NCBI GenBank assembly: GCA_022827345.1
Contig: JAJDTB010000073.1
Location: 62,001-126,000, forward strand
Origin: Gemmatimonadota bacterium
GTDB lineage: Bacteria; Gemmatimonadota; Gemmatimonadetes; Longimicrobiales; Gaopeijiaceae
Length of the DNA stretch: 64,000 nt
Reading direction: 5' to 3'
The number at the start of each line of letters is the position of its first letter. The stretch's first letter is position 1. Shown piece by piece: positions 41,546 through 52,744 of the stretch. A model generated the notes under the pieces. The model worked only from the letters and a program-made list of their open reading frames with translations. It was not told the DNA's origin and made no database searches. A program made the translations under genes and the position numbers.

Positions 41546-43181
41546 CGTATGCCGCGCCGCCGCGCAGGATCGGACGCCCGGCGAGGGCCATCGTGGCCTC
41601 CCCGTCGCGCACGGCGAATGCCCCGTTGACGAGCACGTGTACCGTGCCGCGCGAGTACTGGTGGGGATTCTCGTAGGTTGCCATGTCCTGGACGCTCTCC
41701 AGATCGAGGACGGCGATGTCGGCGGCGTAGCCCTCGCGGATGTACCCGCGGTCGGGCCAGCCGAGGAAGTCTGCGGCGAGCCCCGTCATCGAGCGGACGG
41801 CATGCGGCAGCGCGATCAGCTGCTCGTCCAGGACGAGGTCGCGGATCTTCTTCGTGAACGACCCGAAGGCGCGGGGGTGGGTGACGGGGCGGGTCGGGCC
41901 GGGATCGCGGCCGTCGGTGCAGGTCATCATCCAGTCGAGCTGGGCCAGATGGCGGATGTTCTCGATGTCGTACAGGCCCAGGTTCATCACGGACGCGTTT
42001 CCGTCGCGCAGGATGCGGCGGGCGGCGGCGGGGGCGTCGATTCCCCACTCGTCGGCCACGTCCTGCAGCGTCCTGCCGTTCAGGTCGGGTCGCCGGTCCG
42101 CGAAGAGGATGCGCGCGGCGCCTCCCCTGATCGCGAGCATCTCGCGGGTCTGCGCATCGATGATCTGCAGGGTGTCGGGGTGGTCGAAGCGCCGCACCAT
42201 CGCCGTGTCGCCGCCGTCGACCGCCCAGCCGGGGATGGTGTAGGAGCGCAGGTTCGACTGGGTCGCCGTATAGGAGTGGTGCGCACCCGCGACTGCGACG
42301 CCGCGTTCCCGGGCGGCTTCGATCAGCGCGGCGCCCTCGTGCGCGCGTCCGTAGTTGTGGGCGCCCTGGGCGTTGAAGTGGCTGAAGATGACCTTGGTCC
42401 CCGCTTCCTCCCCGATGCGGATACCCTCGGCGATCGACTCCAGGTAGCCGAAGGAGGGATAGGCCGCGCCCAGATCGCGGTCGTGAGTGTCGTAGATGGC
42501 GCCCGGGTACTCGGCGGCGACGCGGTTGAGTTCGATCACCTCCTCGGTCTCGGCGTAGTTGCCCGGCAGATAGAACAGTCCCGACGAGAGCCCGTGGGCG
42601 CCCTCGTCCATGCCCTGGCGCACCAGCGCCCCCATTTCATCGAGCTCCGCGCCGGTGGGCACGCGGTCCTCCATCCCCATCACCCATGCCCGCACCGAAT
42701 TGTGGCCCACGAACAGGAACGCGTTCACGCCGATCCCGTCGGCCTGCCAACCGGCCATCCGCGCATCGACGTCTGCGCTGCCCCCACCGTCCATGCCGAG
42801 CGCGACGGTGGTGATTCCCTGGTAGAGGAAGGCGCGTCCGTCGCGTCCGTGGTCCGCGTCCAGTTCCGCGTGCGAGTGCATGTCGATGAAGCCGGGCGTC
42901 ACGACCAGTCCCGTCGCGTCGATCGTGTCGGCAGCCTGCACTCCGGCCTGGGCGGCATCGCCCACAAGGACGATGCGATCGCCGGTGACCGCGACATCGG
43001 CTGACACGGCGGCGCTCCCCGTGCCGTCGAGCACGGAACCGCCGGCGATCAAGAGGTCGGCGGGCGCGTCGTCGGCGGTGCATGCGGCGAGCGTGACGGC
43101 AGCCAGCGCGAAAGACGGGACGAGCCTGCCGAAGGTGCCGCGGGCCGGGGGCGGGTCAACCGTGAGAGCCGTGTGAGTCAT
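41532..43181 (-). CDS. N-acyl-D-amino-acid deacylase family amidohydrolase, exported
   Basis: A 549-residue metal-dependent amidohydrolase of the D-aminoacylase family. The metal motif FIDMHSHAELD and ALGMDGGGSADV are visible, with the later GYIREGYAADIAVLD typical of the C-terminal beta domain. The N-terminus has a lipoprotein-like signal (SFALAAVTLAAC), so it should act in the periplasm. It starts at ATG 43181 with a -10 box immediately before it. It is the first gene of the operon with the crotonase and the acyl-CoA ligase. Confidence 0.88.
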   Translation of the reverse strand: MTHTALTVDPPPARGTFGRLVPSFALAAVTLAACTADDAPADLLIAGGSVLDGTGSAAVSADVAVTGDRIVLVGDAAQAGVQAADTIDATGLVVTPGFIDMHSHAELDADHGRDGRAFLYQGITTVALGMDGGGSADVDARMAGWQADGIGVNAFLFVGHNSVRAWVMGMEDRVPTGAELDEMGALVRQGMDEGAHGLSSGLFYLPGNYAETEEVIELNRVAAEYPGAIYDTHDRDLGAAYPSFGYLESIAEGIRIGEEAGTKVIFSHFNAQGAHNYGRAHEGAALIEAARERGVAVAGAHHSYTATQSNLRSYTIPGWAVDGGDTAMVRRFDHPDTLQIIDAQTREMLAIRGGAARILFADRRPDLNGRTLQDVADEWGIDAPAAARRILRDGNASVMNLGLYDIENIRHLAQLDWMMTCTDGRDPGPTRPVTHPRAFGSFTKKIRDLVLDEQLIALPHAVRSMTGLAADFLGWPDRGYIREGYAADIAVLDLESVQDMATYENPHQYSRGTVHVLVNGAFAVRDGEATMALAGRPILRGGAAYDGGQ

Positions 43182-43187
43182 GGGAGC

Positions 43188-43194
43188 AAATATA
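43188..43194 (-). promoter_or_regulatory. Leaderless-type -10 box before the aminoacylase gene
   Basis: TATATT (43194-43189) ends seven bases before the ATG at 43181, so transcription would begin at or next to the start codon. No ribosome binding site is present. Confidence 0.45.
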
Positions 43195-43306
43195 GGCGCG
43201 GGGGCACGGGCGCAGCCACCCGGACAAAGTGCCGCGCCGCCAGCGAAATGACCGGACCGGTTCGGGGTAGGACGGAATGTCGCGAAAACACGGCGCGGCC
43301 CGTAGG

Positions 43307-44587
43307 TCAGCTTCCGGAATACCTCACGAAGAACACACCGCCGTTCATCGAAGTCACGGCAATCACACCGCTGTCGAAGAAGGGATAATTGCTCCAGCTG
43401 CCGTCGAATCCGGGTTCGTCCTCGCCGATGGGCTCCACATCGAAGTACGCGACCTCTCTCGGGTTCTCTCGGTCTTCGATGTTCAGGATCCGCAGCCCCG
43501 CCCTGTAGTTGGACTGATACAGCAGGTCGCCGTCCACGTACAGGTTGTGATCCGAGGCGGCGGTAGAGCCCAGGAACTCGCTGGCGATGATCGGATCATC
43601 GAGATCCTTGATGTCCCATACCAGGGTCCTGGTCTGCGAAAAACTGCCGAACTCGTCGAACTCGTCGTTCATGTAGAGGTACTCGTGAGCGGCATCGACC
43701 CAGACCTGATGGGTGTAGCCGGAATCGGGATACCTGGCTACGGCAACCGCGACCGGTGCATCCTTGTCCGTGACGTCGGCGATGCTCAGCGCCGTCTCGT
43801 TGGCCCCGAAACAGACTTCCTTGCCTCTGTGTTCGGAATCGGGACCCCTGTAGACCACGCACATCGCGTCATGCGTGTAGCCAGTCTGGTTGAATCCGGT
43901 CGAGCCGTCGGCGAAGCAGCCGGCAAAACGGGGGTTGGCGGGGTCGCCGATGTCGATCATGTGGAGACCGCCACCGCAATGCTCGCCCCCGCTGTTGCTG
44001 CCAACGGCGTAGGCAAAGCCGGTCTCTTCGTTGATCACGATGTTGTGGACGCTCGCGACGTTGTCGTAGTGCGCGGTTGCCGCGTAGGTGACGGGCGCGC
44101 TGCCGCCCTGGCGAAGCTGCGTGAGGTCGAAGACCTGCATCCCGTGCGGTCCCGCCCCATCGGCGACGATGAAAGCGTGGTCGCTGTAGACCTTGATGTC
44201 GCGCCAAACGCTGGAACTCGCTCCCTGTGTCATCGGCAGCACGCCCATGTACACAGGATTCCGCGGATCGCCAAGCGATACGAAGGAGGTGCCGCTGGAA
44301 TGTCCCACCAGTGCCCATTCGATGCCGGTCACCGGATCGGTCCATCCCCACAGGTCGCTCACCACCGACTGCGCGTCGATCTGGTGCATCTCCAGCTTCG
44401 AAACCAGGTCTATCCTGTCGCACGGATACTGGTTGGCCGTTCCGCTTTCGCATCTGGCCTCGACCAGAGGATTGACGGGAGGTTCGGGCGGCGGGGCCGT
44501 GGGTGGATCGGCGCCCCTGTCACCGCAGGATGCCAGCGCAAGCACCCCAAGCATCGGCGTCAGGCCTGTCGACGTTCTGTAGATCAC
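43307..44587 (-). CDS. Choice-of-anchor B family protein (LVIVD-type repeats), lipoprotein
   Basis: A 426-residue exported protein of the choice-of-anchor B / LVIVD-repeat family, predicted to form a beta-propeller. Repeats include GDPRNPVYMGVLPM, GDPANPRFAGCFAD and DKDAPVAVAVARYPDSGYTH. GTG at 44587 is used because AGGAAG lies six bases upstream and a lipobox follows (LGVLALASC). The role is unknown. The 44588-44781 gap holds no recognised gene. Confidence 0.87.
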   Translation of the reverse strand: MIYRTSTGLTPMLGVLALASCGDRGADPPTAPPPEPPVNPLVEARCESGTANQYPCDRIDLVSKLEMHQIDAQSVVSDLWGWTDPVTGIEWALVGHSSGTSFVSLGDPRNPVYMGVLPMTQGASSSVWRDIKVYSDHAFIVADGAGPHGMQVFDLTQLRQGGSAPVTYAATAHYDNVASVHNIVINEETGFAYAVGSNSGGEHCGGGLHMIDIGDPANPRFAGCFADGSTGFNQTGYTHDAMCVVYRGPDSEHRGKEVCFGANETALSIADVTDKDAPVAVAVARYPDSGYTHQVWVDAAHEYLYMNDEFDEFGSFSQTRTLVWDIKDLDDPIIASEFLGSTAASDHNLYVDGDLLYQSNYRAGLRILNIEDRENPREVAYFDVEPIGEDEPGFDGSWSNYPFFDSGVIAVTSMNGGVFFVRYSGS

Positions 44588-44781
44588 GGGTTTCTTCCTG
44601 CGTTCCAGACACGCTGAACTGCCGCCGTGCACGTGGGCACCGGTCCAGAATCCTATCCCGCCCGACACAGGAGAGTTCCATCAGTGACCAACTGTTGCCA
44701 GCGGCCGACAACAGCACCATCCACAGCTATTGTACCTGGTCCGGGCCGGGAGCGCCACTTGAAAGTTTCCCGGCCCAGTTG

Positions 44782-45411
44782 TTATGGGTGACGCAGGTCG
44801 ACCACCAGACGCGGATTAACCGACATTTCCATGATGCGGTAATCCACGGCGCCGCTCGTACCGAGGAGCCACCTCACCTTGCCATCCGCATCGCAGGCCT
44901 GAACCGCATCGACCAGTGCCGGGAAGCCGGTCGAGCGGCTCCGGTCCCTGACGAGGGGGGAACCGCCATCACTGGACACCGCGCGCTCGAACTCGACCAC
45001 GAGGTGCGCGGGTGCGTCCGATGCCGACTCGGTTCCGTCACATCCGCCTCCGGCGTCCGTCGACATCGCGAGCCGATAGCCGGGAAGCGCCGGAGAGAAC
45101 GAGAAGGTCACGCGATCGAAGCCCCGTGAGCGGTCGGTGCTCACCGCTGTAAGCTGTGCGGGCGCGTCTTCGGGGTCCGGATCCCGAGTGATCCTGTTGC
45201 CGGTCCAGGGCAGGCTGAGCGCGACCTCCGATGGCTCCAGCTCTCCGTAGTCGGCGTCGGTCATGGTTTGGCGCGGGCTCTCCGTGGAGACCAGAGGATC
45301 CGGTTCGGGTGGCTCCGCGTCCTCGGCGCCGTCGCCGCCGCAACCGAGGGCCGCGGAGACCAGCAGAAGGGCGCAGAAGCGGTGTACGTCAATTCCTGAT
45401 GATGCGAACAA
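44782..45411 (-). CDS. Lipoprotein with AMIN-like domain
   Basis: A 209-residue lipoprotein (CALLLVSAALGC). A linker rich in Pro and Glu is followed by an AMIN-like beta domain (TDRSRGFDRVTFSFSPALPG, HLVVEFERAVSSDGGSPLV). TTG at 45411 is preferred because GAGGGG stands seven bases upstream; no ATG or GTG fits the signal. AMIN-like domains bind cell-envelope polymers in known cases; here this is inference. Confidence 0.72.
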   Translation of the reverse strand: MFASSGIDVHRFCALLLVSAALGCGGDGAEDAEPPEPDPLVSTESPRQTMTDADYGELEPSEVALSLPWTGNRITRDPDPEDAPAQLTAVSTDRSRGFDRVTFSFSPALPGYRLAMSTDAGGGCDGTESASDAPAHLVVEFERAVSSDGGSPLVRDRSRSTGFPALVDAVQACDADGKVRWLLGTSGAVDYRIMEMSVNPRLVVDLRHP

Positions 45412-45469
45412 TCGATGTCCCCTCGTGAATGGGTTGTCGTGTCGTGTGGCGGCTCGGGGTCGTGACGCT

Positions 45470-46714
45470 TCAGGAAAGCAGGAGTTCCCTGGCCGTCCCG
45501 ATCCCTTCGGCCAACCGGTGCACTTCTTCGTTGCTGTTGTAAAGGTAGAAGGATGCCCGGGTCGTGGCGGAGAGCCCATAGCGGTCGACCACCAGTTGGG
45601 CGCAGTGATGCCCGGCTCTCACCGCGATTCCCTGCGCATCGAGGATTGTGGCCACGTCCTGGGCGGAGGTGCCGTCGATTACGAACGGAATCACCCCGGC
45701 CCGCTCTTCCGCGCTGGCCGGGCCGAGAATGCGGAGACCATCCACGTTGGCCAGCAGACGCATCGCGGTGCGCGTCAGCGCCATCTCGTGCTCATGGATG
45801 GCGTCCAGCCCCACGCTGTCCAGGTAGTCGACCGCGGCCGCCATCCCCACGGCTCCCGCGATGTTGGGCGTCCCGGCCTCGAACTTGTGTGGCACCTCGG
45901 CCCAGGTGCTCGACTGCCGCGACACCCTTTCGATCATCTCTCCGCCGCCCTGGTACGGCGGCATCTCGTCCAGAAGCTCCTTCCGGCCCCACAGCACGCC
46001 CATCCCCGTCGGGCCGCACATCTTGTGCCCCGAGAACGCGTAGAAGTCGCACCCGATCGCCTGGACATCGACGGGGAGATGGGGCGCCGCCTGGGCGCCG
46101 TCGAGGATGTACACGGCGTTTGATCGGTCGCGGATCAGCGTCCCGATGTCCGTGACCGGGTTGATTGTCCCCAGGGCGTTGGAGACGTGCGGGAACGATA
46201 CGACCTTCGTGCGCGACCCCAGCAGCCCCTCGAGATGGTCGAGATCGATGTGTCCATCGTCGGTGAGTCCGACGTAGCGAAGGCGTGCGCCCGTCCTGGC
46301 GGCCAGCAGCTGCCAGGGGACCAGATTGGAGTGGTGCTCCATCTCGGAGATGACGATTTCGTCGCCCTTGCGCACGCGCGCCTGACCGATCGAGAAGGCC
46401 ACCAGGTTGAGCGCCTCGCTGGTGCCGCGCGTCCACACGATCTCGTGCGCGTCCGCCGCGTTCACCCAGCGGGCAACGCGTTCCCGGCTGTTCTCGTAGG
46501 CCTCGGTGGCCCGGCGGGCGAGCTCGTGGACGCCGCGGTGCACGTTGGCGTGGTCGCGCAGGTAGTACCTGCTGATCGCCTCGATGACCTGGCGCGGCTT
46601 CTGGGACGACGCCGCGCTGTCGAGGTAGACCAGGGGCTTGCCGTCGACCGTCTGGTCGAGGATCGGGAAGTCCTGCCTGATCGTATCGAGGTCAAGAGCC
46701 GAGGCAGCCGGCAC
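45470..46714 (-). CDS. sufS: Cysteine desulfurase SufS
   Basis: A 414-residue group-II cysteine desulfurase supplying sulfur for Fe-S cluster assembly. PLP Lys lies in YAFSGHKMCGPTG, the conserved block in ISEMEHHSNLVPWQ, and the catalytic Cys in IAVRAGHHCAQ. Length and motifs are standard. It is the last gene of the suf operon, 61 bases after the Rieske gene. No SufE or SufU partner is seen in the window. Confidence 0.96.
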   Translation of the reverse strand: MPAASALDLDTIRQDFPILDQTVDGKPLVYLDSAASSQKPRQVIEAISRYYLRDHANVHRGVHELARRATEAYENSRERVARWVNAADAHEIVWTRGTSEALNLVAFSIGQARVRKGDEIVISEMEHHSNLVPWQLLAARTGARLRYVGLTDDGHIDLDHLEGLLGSRTKVVSFPHVSNALGTINPVTDIGTLIRDRSNAVYILDGAQAAPHLPVDVQAIGCDFYAFSGHKMCGPTGMGVLWGRKELLDEMPPYQGGGEMIERVSRQSSTWAEVPHKFEAGTPNIAGAVGMAAAVDYLDSVGLDAIHEHEMALTRTAMRLLANVDGLRILGPASAEERAGVIPFVIDGTSAQDVATILDAQGIAVRAGHHCAQLVVDRYGLSATTRASFYLYNSNEEVHRLAEGIGTARELLLS

Positions 46715-46775
46715 GCGTGCGCCCTTTCACTGGCAGGATGTGGATGAACGCGCGGGGGTTTTGTCCACGGGCTGC

Positions 46776-47123
46776 CTAGTCCAGCAGAATGTAGACCGCG
46801 CCATCCCGCACCTCGACGTCGAACGTGCGCACGGGTGCAATCGCGGGGAGCTGCGTAGCCCGCCCGCTGCACACGTCGAATCTGGCGCCGTGAAACGAGC
46901 ACTCGAGCTGGCCGTCCTCCAACTCGCCCGCGGAAAGGGGGTAGTCCTGGTGCGAACACCGATCCTCGAGGGCGTAGATGGTGCCTTCATGATTCGCGAG
47001 CACAACCGGTCCCCGTTCGGTCTGCACGGCCTTGAGGTGGTCGACCGGCACGTCGTCCGCCGACGCGACTTCCGTCCACCGGGGCGCAGCCGCAGCCGAT
47101 TTCCTCTTCAGCATGTCCGGCAC
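46776..47123 (-). CDS. Rieske-type [2Fe-2S] ferredoxin in the suf operon
   Basis: A 115-residue non-haem Rieske protein with ligands in EDRCSHQDYPLSAG and CSFHGARFDVCSGRA. It has no signal peptide, so it is cytoplasmic. It lies between sufD and sufS, starting with GTG at 47123 directly after the sufD stop, or ATG at 47114, which has a better ribosome binding site (AGGTAGG). An electron-transfer role in cluster assembly is likely but not established. Confidence 0.9.
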   Translation of the reverse strand: MPDMLKRKSAAAAPRWTEVASADDVPVDHLKAVQTERGPVVLANHEGTIYALEDRCSHQDYPLSAGELEDGQLECSFHGARFDVCSGRATQLPAIAPVRTFDVEVRDGAVYILLD

Positions 47124-48482
47124 CTACCTGACATTCCCCAGCTTGGCTTCGATCGCCCTGGTCACCTTCTCCGTGACCCCGCCCAGCGGCAGCCGCGAAA
47201 GGACCTCGCCCAGGAATCCCAGAACGACGAGTCGTTCCGCCTGTTCGCGGTTCAGCCCCCGGCTCATGAGATAGAAGAGCGACTCCGCGTCCAGCTGGCC
47301 CACCGTGGCCCCGTGCGAGCAGCGCACGTCGTCCGCGCCGATTTCCAGGTTGGGAAGCGACGTGGCCACCGCCCTGTCCGAGAGGATCAGATTGCGGTTG
47401 GTCTGATACGCGTCCGTGCCCTGGGCCCCCTCGTGCACCCGGATGATCCCGCGGAAGACGCCCCGCGCGGAATCGTCGAGCGCTCCCTTGTACAGGAGGT
47501 CGCTGTGGGCGTGCGGCGCCACGTGATCCTGGCTGGTGTTGAAGTCGAAGTGCTGGTCGTGATCGCCGAAGTAGAGGCCCAGCATGTCGCTGTTGGCCCC
47601 GGGTCCCAGCAGCCGCGCGTTGAGGTCGACCCGGCCCACCGAGCCGCCGAGGGCGACGTTGAGGGTGTCCAGGGTGGAGTCGCGTTCCGCCAGCGTGCGC
47701 TGGTTTGCGAGGTAGAACCCGCCCTTGCCCATCCGCTGAAGCGACACGTACTGAATCTGGGCGCCCGCGCGTGAAAACAGCTCCACGGCGGTGTTGACCA
47801 GGGTGGGCGACTCGAAGTCCGGGGACAGGCACTCGTCCACGAAAGAGACCTGGCTGTGGTTCTCCGCCACAATGAGGATGCGGGTGAAAGTCGCGCTTCC
47901 CGAGTGCGAAACCCACCGGCTCAGCCGGATGGGCCCGTCGAGGTGGACATTCGCCGGGACCCTGAGGAAAACCCCGTCCGTCCACAGGGCCGCGTTCAGC
48001 GCCGGGAACTTCCCCTCGGACGCCGGAACGGCCCTTGTCGCCAGCAGCGACTCCACCACGGGATCGCCGTCGCGTGCGGCCTGGCGCAGCGACTTCAGCA
48101 CCACTCCCTGACGGGTCAGGGACTCGTCCAGCTCGACCGCCACGATGGCCCCGTCCACGTCGACGATTCTGCCCGCGCTGTGCCTGTCCTGGGCCATCGC
48201 CCGGCGCACGGGCTCGGGCACCGTTCCATCGCCATTTGCCGCCGCCGGAACCGCCAGGCTGACATCCGCGGGGACCAGCGCGTCCAGCGGCAGCATCCGC
48301 GACAGGTCCGTATAGCGCCATTCCTCGGAGCGCGTGGAGGGCAGCGGCGTGTCCAGGTAGATGTCCCAGGCCTTCGCCCGCCGCCCCCGAAGCCAATCCG
48401 GATCGACGGCCCCCGCCTTCGGCACCGCCCCGGTCACGAAGGCCGCGCGCGGCTTCTCGGGCTCAGTCACGACCCGGCTCAC
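47124..48482 (-). CDS. sufD: Fe-S cluster assembly protein SufD
   Basis: A 452-residue SufD, scaffold partner of SufB and SufC. C-terminal beta-helix motifs are [40 protein letters not shown]-type sequence, and [20 protein letters not shown] with the conserved Cys-Ser-His. It overlaps the sufB stop by four bases. The N-terminal domain is divergent, as usual for SufD. Confidence 0.94.
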   Translation of the reverse strand: MSRVVTEPEKPRAAFVTGAVPKAGAVDPDWLRGRRAKAWDIYLDTPLPSTRSEEWRYTDLSRMLPLDALVPADVSLAVPAAANGDGTVPEPVRRAMAQDRHSAGRIVDVDGAIVAVELDESLTRQGVVLKSLRQAARDGDPVVESLLATRAVPASEGKFPALNAALWTDGVFLRVPANVHLDGPIRLSRWVSHSGSATFTRILIVAENHSQVSFVDECLSPDFESPTLVNTAVELFSRAGAQIQYVSLQRMGKGGFYLANQRTLAERDSTLDTLNVALGGSVGRVDLNARLLGPGANSDMLGLYFGDHDQHFDFNTSQDHVAPHAHSDLLYKGALDDSARGVFRGIIRVHEGAQGTDAYQTNRNLILSDRAVATSLPNLEIGADDVRCSHGATVGQLDAESLFYLMSRGLNREQAERLVVLGFLGEVLSRLPLGGVTEKVTRAIEAKLGNVR

Positions 48483-49894
48483 CCGACGCTCCCTTCCATC
48501 TCGAGCTCGATCAGCCGGTTCAGCTCGACCGCGTACTCGAGCGGCAGCTCCTTGGCGATCGGCTCGATGAATCCGCGCACGATCAGCGCCATCGCCTCGG
48601 CCTCGTCCATCCCGCGGCTCATCAGGTAGAAGAGCTGTTCATCGCCAACCTTCGACACGGTGGCCTCGTGTCCCACCGAAGCACTCCGCTCGTCGATCTC
48701 GATGTACGGGAAGGTGTCGGTCCGGGACGTCTCGTTGATGAGCAGCGCGTCGCACTCGACGTTCGACTTCGCGTTCGTCGCGCCGTCGTACACCTTGCAC
48801 AGTCCCCGGTAGGACGAGCGTCCCGTGCCCTTCGAAATCGACTTCGACACGATGCTGGAGGATGTGTTCGGCGCCACGTGGATCACCTTGCCGCCCGTGT
48901 CCTGGTGCTGTCCGTCGCCCGCGTACGCGATCGACATGATCTCGCCGTGCGCGCCCTCCTCCATGAGGTAGCAGGAAGGGTACTTCATCGTCAGCTTGGA
49001 GCCGAGGTTGCCGTCCAGCCACTCCATGTGGGCACCCCGGTGCACACGCGCCCGCTGGGTGACCAGGTTGTACATGTTGTTCGACCAGTTCTGGATGGTC
49101 GTGTACCGGAAGAAGGCGTCGCGGTTGACGATGATCTCGATCACGCCCGAGTGGAACGAATCGGTCGAGTACACCGGGGCCGTGCACCCCTCGATGTAGT
49201 GCGCCCGCGACCCCTCGTCCGCGATGATCAGCGTGCGCTCGAACTGCCCCAGCCGCTCCTGGTTGACCCGAAAGTACGCCTGCAGCGGCGTCTCGAGCTC
49301 CACGCCCGGCGGGATGTAGACGAACGAGCCGCCCGACCACACCGCCGAGTTCAGCGCGGCGAACTTGTTGTCGGCTGCGGGGATCACCGTCCCGAAGTGC
49401 TTCCGAAAGAGCTCCGGATGATTCCTGAGCCCGTCCTCGATCGAATCGAAGATCACGCCCTTGGACTCCCACTCCTCCTTGAGCGAATGGTAGACCATCT
49501 CGGAATCGTACTGCGCCCCCACGCCAGCCAGGAGCTTGCGCTCGGCCTCGGGGATGCCCAGCCGCTCGAAAGTCTGTTTAATGTTCTCGGGCACGTCGTC
49601 CCAGGACCGCTCCATCTGCTCCTGGGGCTTCACGTAGAAATAGGTCTGGTCCAGGGTCTCCTGCAGCTCGGACAGATCGCCTCCCCAGTCCGGCATCGGC
49701 TTCGCATCGTAGATCCTGAGCGCCTTGAGACGACGCTTGAGCATCCACTCCGGCTCGTCCTTGCGCTCGGAGATCTGCCGCACGATCTCGGCGTCGAGGC
49801 CGGGCCGCGTGCGGAAGACAGGTTCGGAATCGGTGACGAAACCGAACTTGTAGTCGTCCAGCCCCAGTCCCTGTATGACTTCGTTGGTTGGCAT
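48479..49894 (-). CDS. sufB: Fe-S cluster assembly scaffold SufB
   Basis: A 471-residue SufB, the main scaffold of the SufBC2D complex. Typical segments are [40 protein letters not shown] and [20 protein letters not shown]. The length is standard and it starts with ATG at 49894. It lies 54 bases after sufC, in the operon read from the Fur-like box. Confidence 0.97.
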   Translation of the reverse strand: MPTNEVIQGLGLDDYKFGFVTDSEPVFRTRPGLDAEIVRQISERKDEPEWMLKRRLKALRIYDAKPMPDWGGDLSELQETLDQTYFYVKPQEQMERSWDDVPENIKQTFERLGIPEAERKLLAGVGAQYDSEMVYHSLKEEWESKGVIFDSIEDGLRNHPELFRKHFGTVIPAADNKFAALNSAVWSGGSFVYIPPGVELETPLQAYFRVNQERLGQFERTLIIADEGSRAHYIEGCTAPVYSTDSFHSGVIEIIVNRDAFFRYTTIQNWSNNMYNLVTQRARVHRGAHMEWLDGNLGSKLTMKYPSCYLMEEGAHGEIMSIAYAGDGQHQDTGGKVIHVAPNTSSSIVSKSISKGTGRSSYRGLCKVYDGATNAKSNVECDALLINETSRTDTFPYIEIDERSASVGHEATVSKVGDEQLFYLMSRGMDEAEAMALIVRGFIEPIAKELPLEYAVELNRLIELEMEGSVG

Positions 49895-49948
49895 CAGCTT
49901 CTCCTCGCGTCGCCCGGCCGGCTGTCCCGGCCAGAAAGCCCGTCGCGG

Positions 49949-50722
<774 letters not shown>

Positions 50723-50747
50723 TCGTTGAAGACTCCCGCCGGTTTTC

Positions 50748-50766
50748 GATAATAAGAATGATTATT
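50748..50766 (-). promoter_or_regulatory. Fur-like box at the suf promoter
   Basis: GATAATAAGAATGATTATT matches the classical 19-base Fur consensus at 15 of 19 positions and is an island of AT in GC-rich DNA. A TATTAT -10 candidate (50754-50749) lies inside it, so Fur binding would block transcription. Iron-responsive control of the suf operon is therefore likely. Confidence 0.65.
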
Positions 50767-50935
50767 GTTTAGAGCTTTCTAAGCTACTTGACGTACGCAC
50801 ACGGGTCAAGCGGGGATCCAGGGTTCCGGGGTTCCGCGTGCGTAGCCGCTAAAGGATTGCCAAGCAACTACTTATAGGGTGTGCAGCAAGCGGCCTGCGA
50901 TTCCCTTCCGCTCCCTTTGCCGGAGCCGGCGGCGA

Positions 50936-52567
50936 TTACTCGAACACCGGTCCCCGGATCCAGGTGTCCGATCGTGCCCATGCATCCTGGAACCGACCGT
51001 GCACCTCTTCGGCTTCGGCCGTGCGGCCAAGGGCCCGCAGAGCGGCCTCCAACCCGTACAGCGACCACCCGTTCATGGGATGATCCTCGAGCGCGGCCTC
51101 GAAGACAGGCACCGCGTCCGCGTAGCGTTCCAGCTCCAGCAGCAGGTCACCCAGCCAGTGCCTGGCGGAGAAGTTGAGCGGCTCCGGTTCGTCGTAGCGC
51201 AGGCCGTCCTCGACGACGATGGCCGCCTCCAGCACCTCGACCGCCGCGTCGTTGTCGCCCTCCTGGCGCAGGATCTCCCCTTCGAGGATCCCGGCGACCA
51301 CGCCCAGCAGATCTGCGGCCGAATGGCCGCGGAAGGACTCGCTTGCGGGCGTGTTCTCGGCCGCGCGCCGCACCCGTTCCAGGTAGACCGAAGCGCGCCC
51401 CGGCTCATCGTGCCGAAGGTAGGCGTAGCCGCGCGCGAAGTCCCAGAATCCGCGCTGAATGCCGCCCTCGGGCGGATCCTCAAGCTCGAGAATCTCGTCG
51501 AAGCGCCCGAAGCGGAGCAGCGTCATCGCCTCGTAGAAGTTCCCGCTCGGTACGATCTTGCCGTAGTCCTTCGCGGCCTGGATCGCGATTGCGCCCTGCC
51601 CGTCCATCGATGCCGCGAAGAGCAGCATGTGGAGGTTGTGGGAAGGGTAGATGGCCCACGCCAGGTCCTCTTCAGCACGCTGGTCGGAGTGCCAGGCGGC
51701 GAGATTGCCCCTGACGGCGTCGCCCCAGCGCCCGATCCGGTTGTAGGTGTGCGAAGGCATGTGCTGGATATGACTCGCGCCGGGGATCGAAGCGCCCAGG
51801 TGGTCGGCGCATCCCTCCGCCTTCTCGGGCTTGATCGTGGGTTCGGTCGCGTGGACGTACAGGTGGCAGGCACCCGGATGCTCGATGCTCAGCGCCAGGA
51901 CGCCTTCCAGGATCCCGTGGATCTTCTGCACCGCCGGCTTCTCGATATCCCAACGGCCGCGCCGGGGCTCGAGCAGCATCAGCGATTCGCCGTACAGCGT
52001 GCCGACGTCGAGGTCGTCGGGGAACCGCTCATGCACGTCGGCCATCGCACGTGCGTAGGCCGAGTCGAGCTGCTTGCGCTCGTCCGCGTCGTGCTCGGGC
52101 GCATACCGCACCGACATCGCTTCGATCAGCGCGCGCTCGACGTCATTCGCGTGTTCGCCGGCCAGTTTCTTCGCCTTCATGATGTTCTCGTGCGCACGCG
52201 GTGCGTCGTCGGGCCCCATCCCGCCGTTCAGGTACGGTCCCCAGGCCCACGCTTCGCCCCAGAAGCACATCGCGCAGTTCGGGTCTTCGCGCTGGGCCTT
52301 GCGGAAGGACCGCGCGGCCCGCAGCGGCGTGAACGCGTACATCATCTGGACGCCCTGGTCGAAGAACTGCTGCGCGCGCAGCGACTTGGTCGTGATCGGC
52401 CGGGTCAGCGGTCCGAGCGCCTCGGGGTAGTACGTCGCCTCTTCGTCGAAACCGGCCGGATAGTCCACGTCCTGCGCGGCGGATGGTTCAGGGGCGATGG
52501 CGGCGAGCAGGGAGATGATCGCGGCTGCAAGGATGGCGCGGCAGAGCCGTGTACAAGCGGGTTCCAT
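50936..52567 (-). CDS. Exported TPR-repeat protein
   Basis: A 543-residue protein with a signal peptide (TRLCRAILAAAIISLLAAIA, then APEPSAAQ). TPR repeats follow, including QFFDQGVQMMYAFTPLRAAR, DPNCAMCFWGEAWAWGPYLN and C-terminal repeats from about residue 440. Two conserved blocks, HIQHMPSHTYNRIGRWGDAV and AIYPSHNLHMLLFAASMDGQ, are typical of a large unnamed family. ATG at 52567 begins the signal. In 50767-50935 nothing is recognised. Confidence 0.85.
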   Translation of the reverse strand: MEPACTRLCRAILAAAIISLLAAIAPEPSAAQDVDYPAGFDEEATYYPEALGPLTRPITTKSLRAQQFFDQGVQMMYAFTPLRAARSFRKAQREDPNCAMCFWGEAWAWGPYLNGGMGPDDAPRAHENIMKAKKLAGEHANDVERALIEAMSVRYAPEHDADERKQLDSAYARAMADVHERFPDDLDVGTLYGESLMLLEPRRGRWDIEKPAVQKIHGILEGVLALSIEHPGACHLYVHATEPTIKPEKAEGCADHLGASIPGASHIQHMPSHTYNRIGRWGDAVRGNLAAWHSDQRAEEDLAWAIYPSHNLHMLLFAASMDGQGAIAIQAAKDYGKIVPSGNFYEAMTLLRFGRFDEILELEDPPEGGIQRGFWDFARGYAYLRHDEPGRASVYLERVRRAAENTPASESFRGHSAADLLGVVAGILEGEILRQEGDNDAAVEVLEAAIVVEDGLRYDEPEPLNFSARHWLGDLLLELERYADAVPVFEAALEDHPMNGWSLYGLEAALRALGRTAEAEEVHGRFQDAWARSDTWIRGPVFE

Positions 52568-52744
52568 GGCAGAGCTGTCCGTTGGGGTTGTTGCTGTTGG
52601 TCGATTCCCGAAAAAGGTGTGCTTTGGCCGGGGAACCCGCCAGCCCCCCGGCGGTACGGGCAGCACCGGCGGGGCGTCTCAATCAAACACGTCGATGTCC
52701 CGTATCCGGCTGCATGAAGCGCTTTCGGCCGGCAAGCCGTTAGA

